Source: Laetiporus sulphureus 93-53
Taxonomy: Eukaryota > Basidiomycota > Agaricomycetes > Polyporales > Laetiporaceae
Reading direction: 5' to 3'
Assembly (NCBI RefSeq): GCF_001632365.1
Contig: NW_024468522.1
Span: 435,967-499,966 of the forward strand
DNA: 64,000 nt
Shown in pieces: positions 12,253 to 22,757 of the stretch. The notes under the pieces were generated by a model. It was given only the letters and a program-made list of their open reading frames with translations, made no database searches and was not told where the DNA came from. Position numbers and translations under genes: made by a program. How positions within the stretch are numbered: position 1 is the stretch's first letter; every line of letters begins with the position of its first letter.

Positions 12253-12615
12253 AACCTGTTTAGGTTTCTAACCACTTACAAGAAGTGGGGTCTACTTGGA
12301 CGCTACAGGAAACTCAAGACCTGTGTGGTCACTTCCAGGACCTGTGTGGTTACCTCGGTACGACAGGGAAAAGGAACCTGTGTGGACACCCTCGGACCTG
12401 TGTGGTTAACTCAGATCTGTGTGGATCGAACTCAAGCACTAGTGATTACCTGTGTGGTAATCCAGAAGAGAAGCCCTCAACTGAGGCACACGTAGAAGAC
12501 GTGCTAAAGCCCTTCCCAGGGAAGGCAATTTGAAATCAAGAAGATTCAAGGAACTAGCGGTAGTCTGTGTGACTATCCAGAAGAACTCTGTGTGGAAACG
12601 CGGACCGGTGCGGTC
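12253..12615 (+). promoter_or_regulatory. Leader hairpin array with TGTGT loops (element D)
   Basis: Between the LTR and gag lie short inverted repeats around one loop. Clear ones are GACC-TGTGT-GGTC (12318-12330), ACC-TGTGT-GGT (12340-12350 and 12396-12406), GATC-TGTGTG-GATC (12414-12427), GATTACC-TGTGT-GGTAATC (12444-12462) and GGTAGTC-TGTGT-GACTATC (12559-12577, one G-T pair). Weaker cases are at 12373-12390 and 12586-12596. GACC-GGTGC-GGTC (12603-12615) has a variant loop. CCACTT-ACAAG-AAGTGG (12272-12288) and AACCT-GTTT-AGGTT (12253-12266) open the series. The stems differ while pairing is kept, which suggests selection on RNA structure. A role as Gag-binding or packaging signal is inference. 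Confidence 0.7.
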
Positions 12616-12653
12616 GACGAACAATTGGTTAAGGACCATCAAGAAAAGACAAA

Positions 12654-15413
12654 ATGTCGTATCGTGAAAACAAAGGATATGAATCGGACTCTGGAGATGA
12701 GCCGGTAGGCTATCAAGGAGATAAAGGATACACGACGCCGTTGTCATGGAACGATGCAACCAATGAAGAATTGGATTGGTTCGCCGATGTCAAGAATACA
12801 CGAGCCATTGCGTTGTGAAGACGACAAAGGCTGGGGAACCTTACAACCCCAGAAGAACAGCAGGAGCTTCGAGAGCTCGAACGCGACGTTGAAGAAATTC
12901 AACGCGTAATCAATAATAGGAAGGACATTGCAAAGGATTTCGAGGACGAATTCCTAACGCATACGGACCTTCCTAGAGGAGAAGTAATACAAGTCGATCC
13001 AAGGCCAGAGGACGCCGAGGGATCAAACAAGGATAAAGGAGGGGAGGAATGGAATCCTCTCGGCATCAATCCAAGTCTACTAAGGAGTAGCGATTCCAGC
13101 GTTACGCCAACATCCACGAAACCCTACGATGGATTAGGATTATGGAAAGGAGTTAGGACGATACCCTTGACCAGGACATCCTCGGAAGGAGGAAGGCCAG
13201 TAACGCCAGTCGGAATGCCAGTAAGGCCACAGTCAGCCATGGCGCAAACAAGTAGTCTGGGAACTACTCGTCAAAACCCCATCAAAGCACGGTACGATCC
13301 AGCCAATGGACCACCAGTGCATCCAGGACCAACATGTCTGGAATTTCAGTGGCAGGAATATCTCCTGGAAATGAATCTCTACGCGCTGTATAATTCTGCA
13401 CAACCAGAATTGGAAAAGGAGGAATTACAGCTAGGCGAGATCCGACCATTCGCAGGAGATAAGCGAACATTCACGTCATTCCTCCAGGCTGGAGAACGAC
13501 ATCTCCAGGCAAACATCCACATATACGACGATGACTACAGTCAAATAACGTTCATCCTATCCCACTTCGAACCAGGTTCAGCAGCAGCAAAATGGGTCGA
13601 ATCATGGAAAGCAGCGATGATCGCATCTACAGGAAGATCAGATGATCTAGGACTTTATCGTGACTTTCGGATGACACTCCAAGAAAAGTATGGAGGAGTC
13701 GCAACCAAGGACCAAGCATGGCAAACGTTACTCGACAATCAGTGCAGGCAAAAGAAAGGGAAGGTCGACGATTACATCAGAAATCTTGACATCCTATTTC
13801 GCTATGCTGAAATCGACGATGACTATACCAAGCTCGTTCATTTCAAGCGAGGCTTGGAATCGAAGTTGGCAGAAAAAGTCTTCCTTACTCCGAATCCTCC
13901 AACCACATATGAGGATGCTTGCGACAGTGCAAGACAAGTCAACGACCTTCGAAATGTCCATAAAGGAAAAAGCAACATCTTCGATTTCATCACACATGCG
14001 AATCAGGATGATTCAATGGATGCAGGAGAATTGATGGATATAGACGATCCCAATGCAATGGACATCGATAGGGCACGACGAATACGACAAGTACGGAACC
14101 TCCCAGTCAAGGAACGCCTATGCTATACGTGCAGGAAGCCAGGGCACGAGATGGATCAATGCCCTTCAAAGAAGCCAAACATTGATCGAATCCTGCCCGT
14201 ACAGATCGTATCAAAGAAGAAGCAGAAGAAGGCTTCTTCAATTAAGAAGAAAGATGCACACGCATCTATCGGATCACAAGAACCCTCACAAGATCCGCCG
14301 ATCACGAAGAAGATGCGAAAGCAGATTGAGCAATTGGTAACGAAGTTGGTCAATGCAACATTTGTCAAGCTTCTTCTCGGAGGTGACAATCGAGATCACC
14401 ATATCGATCAGAAGAAGAAGGAAGCCGAAGAAGATGATGACGAACCTATGGATATCGATCGAATGTCTGAACATATTCTTGGCATGAATACCATTCGAAT
14501 TGGCGCCATACGAACTCATTCATCACATGACGACCAGACAGCCTTCCCTACGTCAATATGGAAGGAAGTACTTATGTCATCGCTCGATCTCAGTCAAAAA
14601 GAATAGCATGGAATCAAGGCCATTGTCCAAAGAAAATTTGACAAGAGACGGCAAGGAGATGATGATGAAAGTACTTCATCTACGTCTTCCTCTTCAGCAG
14701 ATAACATGCCCAGCCAGCATATGGAGACATGTCCTAACCAGAAAGGCAAACAGAAGAAGACAAAACGGCAGCAGTCGACTAAGTCAGGCCAGCAATCCTC
14801 ACCTTCCATTAACCAATGGATCAATCAGCCATTCAAAGGGACTCACGATGATTCTCGCCATTCACAACCGGGACAAGAACAGTTCTCTGGTCGATGCTGG
14901 AACTGTAATCGTATCGGACATCGCGAATTTGAATTTCCAAAACTGCCTCGAATGAATGTTACTTCTGAAAACAGTAACCAATCAAGGTCACGATCATTGC
15001 GAAAGCACGAACGATGGAATGCAGGATGAATCCCCGATTCGTTATCACCTAAGCATCCCAAGGCAGCCTATGCACGGAACTCCAGTATTGATTCCTCGAA
15101 TCCAAGCACTGGCAGCAATGTGAAGCAAGGAACTTCTCCAAGTCCCTCAAGCCCTCAAGTGCATCGCAGTGGATGTACCATCGAGTTGTTTAACAGTGAT
15201 TCTGAATCATCAAGCACCAATCAGACTTCCTGGGCTGATCAAGTCAAAAGGAGATATCAGTCTCAGAGCAGCCCTGCATCAGAACAATCAAGTATCGGCA
15301 CGAATGATGAGTCCTCCGCTGAATCACACAACAGCTCTACGCATACTATTTCAAGAATACTTCCTTTCTCGAGGCGAAAGCGCAGATGGAGAAGACAGGA
15401 TCTTCTGGTTTAA
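12654..15413 (+). pseudogene. Element D Gag, long single frame with three stops
   Basis: One frame runs from ATG 12654 to the TAA ending at 15413 and is broken only by TGA 12816-12818, TAG 14604-14606 and TGA 15027-15029. The largest open piece is 12819-14606. It holds a retrotransposon-Gag capsid domain (roughly 13440-13990) and a CCHC zinc knuckle, CYTCRKPGHEMDQC (about 14119-14163). A second knuckle after the TAG reads CWNCNRIGHREFEF, with Phe where the last Cys is expected (about 14895-14937). The end is Ser-rich and finishes in a basic patch, RRKRRWRR. The protein would bind element RNA and form particles. Whether the TAG at 14604 was the natural Gag end or a mutation is unclear. No pol domain follows. 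Confidence 0.85.
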
Positions 15414-15450
15414 TCACCAAGAGGTCTTGGCAGTTGGAGAGGGAAGCTTG

Positions 15451-16183
15451 TGTTACGAAACGTACTGTCGCTCATGGTCACGTGATCCCCATGAACAAGC
15501 GCCTAGAAGAGACGCCCAATCACGGTCAGGTGATATCAGTCACTATGTGACCGAAGACAGCTTCTAGTCACTATGTGACCGAGGACAGCTTCTAGGGTTC
15601 TCAAACTCTAACCCCAGGATCTGCGATCCAGGACTTTGGTTCCCATTTTATATTTCAGGTATTTCACCTACGCTTTTCTTAGCTCGCCAATTACCTGGCT
15701 CGCAGCAGCTAAGCTCCGGTGTGTTTCACCTATCTTTATCACTGAGGCAGTGTAAAGGACCCCTTGTACTAGTACCCCAGACTATAGGTCTGCGACTATA
15801 TAAAGGGGCGGAGCAGCAGCTGGAAGATAACCTCTTCCACCTGTGACTCTGAACATTCTCAGTTCTAGAACCCTCATGCAATCGTACTCGCTCTCAAGAG
15901 GTAGTAAGCTCGTACGCTTGCTAGAGTCAGAACAGCGAACCTAGTAACCTGCAGGTGAACGTGCAGTAGCTGTAGCGGCCAAGGCCTAGCAAGGGTAGAG
16001 TGAGGACCTCACTGCTACATCGTCTACTAGGCTTGACCACACTATAAACCCTGCTAATAGTCTGTGTGACTATTGGAGATGTTAGGTATATTTGGTATCT
16101 AAGTCTCCGTCCACGTTGTGGACTAGTACGTGTGAGAAAGCACACATGGTTCTGAACGTTCTAGCAGGGAACGCTTCATAACA
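15451..16183 (+). repeat. Element D 3' LTR (733 bp)
   Basis: It is a direct copy of 11495-12227. It contains the hairpin AATAGTC-TGTGT-GACTATT (16056-16074). In the 5' LTR the same stem has the loop TGCCT (12100-12118). This ties the LTR to the leader hairpin series. Confidence 0.95.
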
Positions 16184-16188
16184 CTTGT

Positions 16189-17195
16189 CTTCTCCCAGCT
16201 GTTCGAGTACTGCTCCTGTTGCATAGTCTGAGGAATCGGTTTCTAGGCAGTATGGTGCAGTGTCATTGGGGAGCTGTAAGATTGAGGCTGATGTAAACGC
16301 CATTTTGAGTGCACTGAAGGCTTGGTCTTGCTCTTCCTTCCATTGCCAGGGCACGTCCTTACAGGTGAGAAGCGTTAAAGGTCGTGCGAGTTTCGCAAAG
16401 TCCTTTATAAATCACCTGTAGAAATTCGTGAATCCTAAAAAGGCCTATACTTGTTTGACCTTAGTAGGTGCTGGCCAGCCAAGGACTCCTTCGATTTTAG
16501 CAGGGTCCATCTGTACTGAGTTCTTGCTGATAATCATGCCAAGATACTCAATTGAGGACTGTTCAAAGAAGCATTTCTCCAGTTTGACATACAAGTCGTT
16601 GTCCCGGAGGTGCTGTAGAACTGCTTTTACTAATTGTCGGTGTTCTTCGAGATCGTCGGTAAAGATGAGGATGTCATCTAGGTAGACTACCACTTTCCCT
16701 GTGCGAATCAAGTCTTTGAGGACTGTGTGCATCATCATTTGGAAAGTGCTAGGAGCGTTGCAGAAACTGAAGTACATTACTGTGGGTTTGAAGGGGCCAC
16801 GATGTGTTTGTAAAGATGCTAGCTTGTGAGAGTCTATCGATAAGGTCTAAAATGCGTGGGATTGGGAACTTGTTCTTCTTGGTTACCGCGTTGAGGTTCC
16901 TGTAGTCTTGTACTGACCTCAGTGACCCATCTTTCTTTTTGACGAAGAAGACAGGTGCTGTTGTTGGACTCCTTGACCTCTTGATGTATTCTTTGGCCAA
17001 CTCTTGGTCTATCCACGTGTCGAGCGAATTCCTTTCCTGTAGATTCATGGGATATAACTTTGCCGGGCATGGTAATGATGCCTCTGGAACAAGTTCGATT
17101 GGATGATCATAGGGCTTTCTTGTGGGCATTCATTCCGATTGCTTCTTGGAGAACACATCACCATACTCGTGGAAGTGTTTGGGGACATAGGCTGA
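16189..17195 (-). pseudogene. Element A reverse transcriptase segment
   Basis: Minus-strand pieces 17129-16749, 16777-16445 and 16354-16189 form a gypsy reverse transcriptase: [17 protein letters not shown], then VFFVKKKDG, then the catalytic block VVYLDDILIF with both Asp residues intact, then the connection region PWQWKEEQDQAFSALK. Frameshifts near 16800 and 16400 break it. The reading continues past element D at 11494 and comes from upstream past element E at 18467. Element B has the matching frame in much better condition and served as comparison. Confidence 0.9.
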
Positions 17196-18463
17196 CACTG
17201 GGTGAAGCAATCAATAATTTGAGGTGAAAGATGATAAAAATATTGAAGAAAAAGTTCAAATCTTTTAAGCATCTTCACTGTCAATTTGTGATAAAAGTAT
17301 CCAAAATATTTTTAACATCTTTTGTTGTGAAAGATGATGAAAGATTGAAAGGAGATTGCATGAAATATTAATAATCATTTCTTCAATCTTTTACAATCTT
17401 TCATACAAAACTATGACGAAAAGTTTCAAAATCTTTTCTCACTCTTTTTTGATCAAAGATGATGCAAATATTGTGACTATGTCACACCCTTGTTTTCATA
17501 TACTAAGCTAGTACTAAGATATGGAGGTTAATACTCAGGTTTATATGTTAACACTATACTAGTGCTATAGTCAGAAGAGTAAGACTAAGATGCCAATGTT
17601 AGCAGTATGCTAATACTAAGATTTAAATGCTAGTACTATGCCAGTATTAAGGTCTGAAGGTTAGTACTATGCTAGTACTAAGCTAGTACTAGAGTTTGAA
17701 GGTAAGTGCTATGCTAGCATTCAGCTGGTACTAAAGCCTGAATGCTAGTACTACACTAGTACCAAGCCAGTACTAAGGTCTGAAGGTTAGTACTACGCTA
17801 GTACTACGCTAGTACTAAGCTAGTGCTAACATCTAGAGATCAATACTATGCTAGTACCATGCTAGTACTAGCCTTCAGACCTTAGTGCTAGCATAGTACT
17901 AACCTTCAAAGCTTAGTACTAGCATAGTACTAGCATAGTACTAACCTTCAAACCTTAGCATTACTCTGCAGACCTTAGTACTAGCTTATTACTAACCTTC
18001 AAACCTTAATACTAGCATAGTACTAGCATTAAAATTTTAGTATTAGGATACTGCTAACATTAGAATCTTAGTATTACTCTTCTGACTATAAGATTAGTAT
18101 AGTGCTAATATATAATTCTGAGTATTAGCCTCCATATCTTAGTACTAGCTTAGTATATGAAAACAAGAGTGTGACATAGTCACAATATTTTCATCTTTTT
18201 TGATCAAAAAAAAGTAAAAAAAGATTTTAAAACTTTTCATCATAGTTTTATATGAAGGGGTTGTAAAATGATTGAAGAAATGATTATTAATATTTCATGC
18301 AATCTCCTTTCAATCTTTTCATCATCTTTCACAACAAAAGATGTTAAAAATATTTCAAATACTTTTATTACAAATTGACAGTGAAGATGCTTAGAAGATT
18401 TGAACTTTTTCTTCAATATTTTTACCATCTTTCACCTCAAATTATTGATTGTTTCACCCAGTG
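17196..18463. mobile_element. Foldback DNA transposon E (1,268-bp near-palindrome)
   Basis: The ends are CACTGGGTGAA and TTCACCCAGTG, flanked by the 3-bp duplication TGA (17193-17195 and 18464-18466). Removing the element restores the element A sequence as seen in B. The arms match almost base for base for well over 100 bp, and the inverted match continues inward to the centre. For example TGACTATGTCACACCC near 17475 pairs with the region near 18170. The middle (17500-18160) consists of many copies of GCTAGTACTA and AGTACTAGC. No transposase is present. CACTG ends with a 3-bp duplication fit a CACTA-like (CMC) non-autonomous element; the family call is inference. Confidence 0.88.
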
Positions 18464-18466
18464 TGA

Positions 18467-19180
18467 CCAGTAGTCTTTGTCCTGTTCTCCTTTTTGCGGT
18501 GCTCTATCCTGATTCCTCTTGGTGTCAAGACCCATGATAAGTGATGCTATGGCCTGCGCATCAGGGTCTTCTGATAATGACACCCATCTAATGAAGCTGT
18601 CCATGTTGTTCCAGTTGTCACCTAACTCCTGAGAACTGACAAACTCCATTAGGTCTTCGATGTGGGGGATGTTTGTGTCTTCCAGGTCCTCCTCCTGGAC
18701 TGCTACCTGTGAGGGTGCGCATTGTTGTGGGCACCAGGTGAACTCAATATTAAGCTTTCCCCAATCCACTTCGGTATTATGCTCCTTGAGAAAGCTCATA
18801 TCTAGTATAACATCTTTGTGACCAATGTTGGTGACAAGAAGGCTCTGTCTGCTGGTATGGTTTCTGATGGTTATACTTAGAAGAACCCTTTTCTTAATGG
18901 TTCTACCCTTGTTATGTGATGCATCTGCATTGTATACCCTGATCTCCTTCTCAAGTGAGATCGTAGCAAGATTTAACTGATCAACCAGCCGTGAGTTGAT
19001 GTAACAAGAATATGCTCCTGAGTCGAGGAGCGCCTCAGTCTAGAGTTCCCTTACTCCCTGTTTGAGGTGAACAGGTAAATCGATCGCATGTTTTGATGAA
19101 CCAGTTGATGCAATATATAGAAAATCTGAAACTGGTACATGCGCGAGTGAGTAGGTACTGTTTCAATGTCTATGAGAACT
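18467..19180 (-). pseudogene. Element A protease and linker segment
   Basis: The open piece 18799-18467 reads MSFLKEHNTEVDWGK and then the acidic linker EEDLEDTNIPHIEDLMEF, which joins protease to reverse transcriptase in this family. Further upstream on the minus strand (about 19095-18800) the retropepsin can be followed from DLPVHLKQ through a LLDSGAYSCYIN active site equivalent to that of element B. A stop interrupts it near 19040. The frame is -1 relative to gag, as in B. Confidence 0.75.
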
Positions 19181-20805
19181 CTGGCCAGACCTCAGAGAAC
19201 CCGCCGAAGAAAATCCTCATCACTTTCCACCTCTGTGATCCTAGCTGCTTTAACAGCTGGTTCTGGTTCTGCATCCTTTTCCTTTGCATCATAGCTGGCG
19301 AGGAAGGCACAGACTGCTTCTTCCCTCACTTTGCCATCATCGGAACTGCTTGATGCCACTGGTGTCGATATTGCCCTTGTCGCTTGTCCCTGTCTGGGCA
19401 TTTCTAATTTGCCTTTGTACTTTGGGTCGGGGCACTTCTGTCTGAATATGAAGGGATGCTTTCCACAACGTACACAGAGCTTTCTTTCCAGCCAGCCTTC
19501 CTGTTCCTTGGTGAGTTGGGTGACGTGGTCCACATCCATTGCGTTAGGATCCTTTCAGGCTCTTGGTGCTTGTGATGATTGTGTTGTTGCTGTTCTGCAC
19601 TGTCCTGCCTTGTCGGCCCTGAACTTGGATTCGAGTTGTAGACAGAGGTCGAGGTATTCTGGCCATGTGGTCAGATCTGCGATCCCTAGGCTGTCTCGAG
19701 TTACCATTGCCTGTCATACTTCCTTGCTTCGGTGTTCAGTGATATAGCCAATGAGTGTGGTGTGCCCTAAGTTCATCTTAGTGGCCCATTGCCAGAACTG
19801 TTTAGTGAAGAAGACCATCGTGGGATAGGTCTTGGCGCAGATCTCCTTCAGATGTTGTTGCACATCTTTGTCTGGGTCGAGCATCCTGTAGTTCACCTTG
19901 AGAATATTGACAAAGTCTTCCCAAGTACCGAGCACCTGCCATGCTGCTGCATTTGTTGCGTATTCAGACATATATGTAAAAGCACCTCCTTCTAAGTGCA
20001 GCAGCACCGTGGTAATCTTGCGTTCATCATCGTTGATCTCATTCCACCACATCCATATACCGAGTTGTTGGAGCCAGTCCTCCAGACTTCCTTTGCCCGA
20101 GTAGTGTGGAGGTTCAGCAATTTTAATGCAGGGGTAGTGGGATTGGACCTTGCTGGAGTTGTGACCTTGTGTTTTAGTAACGCCGCTTGCTTTGAGCGAA
20201 GCTAACTCATGTCACAGCTTAGTGTTCTCGCTGCCTAGTTCCATCATCCTTTTTCCCATGTCTAGCATGGATCCCTGCATGGTTGTGATCTCATCGTTGA
20301 GGACGATCATGTGTGCATCCTGGGCTTTGATCCTGTCTGAGAGCTTCTCATTTTCAGACTTAAGTACTGCCTCTTTGAGTTGTCGTTCATTTTGAGCCGA
20401 TGCGATTGAGGCCTCAAGAATCCTTTTGTGCTCGTACATTTTGTCGCCGAGCACATTGTACATTTTCTTGAGCTCATTGTCTACCATTGACTTCATGACG
20501 ACGATCACCCATTCACGAATGTTGTCCGGGACCTCACCGGGTGCAGATTGTCTGATAGCATCTTCGAGATGCTCGTACTGTTGTCCAGCGTAAGACCATG
20601 CAGGGGGGATGTATGCGGGGAGGAGTGATGGAGTCGGGGATGGTGGTCCTCCAACTTGCGATGCAGAATCTTCTGGTCGGAGTTCTGGTGATGCTTGTCT
20701 AGAAGCACGAGGTGTGCTTCCGTCATGTGCCTCAATGTTTGGATGCATGATGTCCTGCATTCTTTGTGCAAACATCAACATTTGTGTGCATCCAGATTCT
20801 GACAT
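19181..20805 (-). pseudogene. Element A gag, broken
   Basis: The likely start is the ATG at 20805-20803 (MSESGCTQ). The first piece, to 20212, has a Ser/Pro-rich start and a long helical, probably coiled-coil stretch with many Lys and Glu. The second (20052-19714) is the capsid-like part (WWNEINDDERKITTVLLHLEGG). The third (19539-19192) carries a Cys/His cluster, CVRCGKHPFIFRQKC, and the end DEDFLRRVL. Stops and shifts separate the pieces. The gag of element B is the near-intact relative, 526 codons after its internal stop. Confidence 0.88.
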
Positions 20806-20824
20806 TGTGCAGATAGACATGTGT

Positions 20825-21478
20825 CTAATTAAAAATAAAGCCTAGGTACTGCTTGTCCTTGACTTTCCCAATCTCCCTGACGATCTCATCCAACCTCTGC
20901 TGCTTTCCTATCTCCTTGAAGTTGATCCTGCCTATCTCTAGGCAGCACGTGTTGATGACCTGTTTCTCTACAAAGGTGTATTCATGAGTTCCCGTGTAGA
21001 GGTCTGTGCAGACCTTGTCTAACTCTGATGCAAGGAGTTGTACCTTCTTTCATCTATCCTGATCAATTCTCTCCCAGAATGCTCCTAGTATTGGTTGCAG
21101 TCTGAAGCAGGTGGCTGAGACCTGCTTCTTGAGCATTTCGATATGGATGGTGGGCCTAATTTTGGACAGAAGAGGGCGAATGGGTCGTGCGTGTGTGTTG
21201 ACTTTAACAAAGTTGGGAAGGGGTCGCACTGGCTGTGAAGCAACAATGATGGGGGGAACAGTGTTGGAGGTGATGATCTCTGGGGGTGGTCTCAGCTTTC
21301 GACCACCTGTAGTGAGGTGTCCTTTCCTAGGCTTATAGCGTTCAAGTGGGGGGGTGTGACTGTGAGGCCGGCGAATGATGCCTTGGACTCTGATGTGTGT
21401 AGTATCAACTACCCTGGCCGCTGCGTGCTGCCTGTCTGTAGAGGATGTGTCTAGGGAAGCTAGAGTGAGAAGCCTTCC
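20825..21478 (-). pseudogene. Element A pre-gag frame (ORF0), unknown function
   Basis: Between the 5' LTR and gag, one minus-strand frame reads from after a TGA at 21481-21479 to a TAG at 20827-20825. It matches the pre-gag frame of element B over about 215 codons. The first half is Pro- and Arg-rich (RPPPEIITSN, QPVRPLPNFVKVN). The second half is helical (LGAFWERIDQD, then a TGA at 21052-21050, then KKVQLLASELDKV and LEIGRINFKEIGKQQ). It ends KDKQYLGFIFN. Differences between A and B are largely synonymous or conservative, which argues that it codes for protein. I recognise no family. A similar C-terminal half occurs before gag in the copia element at 35189-35893. Confidence 0.7.
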
Positions 21479-21719
21479 TCACTCCTTGTTGATCTCGAGG
21501 TGTTTGTAGCTGGTGTAAGGATCATCATGCCTTGGTGGCCTTGCACTTTGCTGCCTTGGGCTGCTCAGTGTCTTGCTGAGGCTCACACCTGGTAGAAGTC
21601 GAGTTGGAATATGTGGAGAAAAAGCCATGTGCTACGGCTGAAACTGCTTGCGCTGAAAATATGTGGCCACTTGTGTTAAACACTAAGCAGGGACACAGAA
21701 AATGTCAGATTGTTTCTAA

Positions 21720-22411
21720 TGTCATGGCACCGCCAGACAAGAGATCAAAAAGACTAAAAAGGAATGGTCACGTGGAACGTGTCGCTCTGATCCCCCTGAT
21801 CCCTTATGTGGCTTGAGAGCCTAACACTTACTTGTTGGTGAAGCAAGCGTCTGAAAGGGTGAGAGATATATGCAGGAGCTTGGAAAGCTCAGTGGGTGCT
21901 ACGGTAGTAGATGAGGAGAAACAATCTGAGGTTTCGTCCTCTACATGCTGGTCTTTATATACACATACAGCGAACTATCTTACCTAAGCTACCTATCTAT
22001 GGGTATAAGCTAATGGCCGTACATGAAACAATGGAATGTCCGGAAGTAGAACAATAAGTGGGAAGATCGATGGCTGCTGTGTGAGCATCGTGCTATCTTG
22101 GTTTTCCTTTTATTCTCCGGTGTGAACATCGTGCCTATCTGGGCTTCTGGCTAAACTAATAGGAAGTGGAAGGCCGATGCATAACAATAGTCCTTGTTCC
22201 CTTTGTTCCCAAATGGGTGCCCCTATTGTATCCTGGAATAGACAGGTCTGACTGTATCATCCACGGATCTGGACCATAACATGTGATGTAGACTATCACC
22301 TGATTCCTACGTGTCGTGTCTGTGGCTGAGTGGCATGGAATATTGGTGAAGCACGTGATCTGTGGCGTGAGTAAAGTCATGTGTGGACTTTTGTGGTGAA
22401 AATCTGTGACA
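21720..22411 (-). repeat. Element A 5' LTR (692 bp)
   Basis: It is the upstream LTR on the minus strand, with plus-strand ends TGTCATGG and CTGTGACA. It matches 8367-9059 and, in reverse complement, the LTRs of element B. Confidence 0.92.
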
Positions 22412-22757
22412 TACCAGTTTTGACAATATGTTCACATATAGGTATCTGAGATCTCACAGTAGCACAGTGCCAGGGGCCCTGCCCTACATGTATATAAGCA
22501 CCTATGAGGAAGCTGGGTACCCCCAGTTTCATTCAACTATTTCATGTGGCCTAAACAGGCATCACCTCCCTTTTGTATGATATAAGGCAAAGGGCCCTTT
22601 GAGCCTCTTTTTGCAGGCTGCATGTCACTGCATGCCTTTTTGACCTAGCCTCCTTGTGGCAGGTTCTTATTTTGGTATTTGTGCAGGTCACTGAGCGTGG
22701 CTAGCACCTTGCAACCATTTCCTTGCCTTTTGACAGGATTCATGATGCACCGTAACA
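22412..22757 (+). repeat. Element C 5' LTR, second part
   Basis: It continues 7709-8366 after the insertion of A and matches 33687-33983. It has the TATA-like box CATGTATATAAGCAC (about 22488-22502) and GGGCCCTTTGAGCC downstream. The 3' end differs from the other LTR over the last 20 or so bases and the boundary TAACA at 22757 is my best estimate. Confidence 0.8.

Larger units (their letters stand above)
11495..16183 (+). mobile_element. Gag-only LTR element D (TR-GAG-like), 4,689 bp
   Basis: Two 733-bp LTRs (11495-12227 and 15451-16183) start TGTTACGAAA and end CTTCATAACA. The perfect duplication CTTGT flanks them (11490-11494 and 16184-16188). The 3.2-kb interior holds a leader rich in hairpins and one long gag-like frame, with no protease, reverse transcriptase or integrase. 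The polypurine stretch GGAGAGGGAAG precedes the 3' LTR. It interrupts the RNase H region of element A and is therefore younger than A. It would need pol functions from another element. Its LTR and Gag differ from those of A and B, so the partner is not in this window. Confidence 0.93.
8367..22411 (-). mobile_element. Ty3/gypsy chromodomain element A (minus strand), with nested insertions
   Basis: A complete but broken element with LTRs at 8367-9059 and 21720-22411. It is flanked by TACCG (8362-8366) and TACCA (22412-22416), a 5-bp duplication with one mismatch. On the minus strand the order is 5' LTR, pre-gag frame, gag, protease, reverse transcriptase, RNase H, integrase with chromodomain, dUTPase, polypurine tract and 3' LTR. 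Element E splits the protease-RT linker and element D splits the RNase H region. Its LTR is the same family as that of element B in the reverse orientation. Confidence 0.93.

Noticed and set aside
17500..18160. Regularly recurring GCTAGTACTA units that could suggest a CRISPR array or satellite
   Set aside because: The units are palindromic, irregularly spaced and mirror-symmetric about the centre. They lie inside a foldback element with terminal inverted repeats and a TGA duplication.
19331..19747. 138-codon plus-strand frame
   Set aside because: It is the antisense of element A gag.
21111..21338. Plus-strand frame near the A leader
   Set aside because: It is antisense to the pre-gag frame of element A, which is conserved in B.
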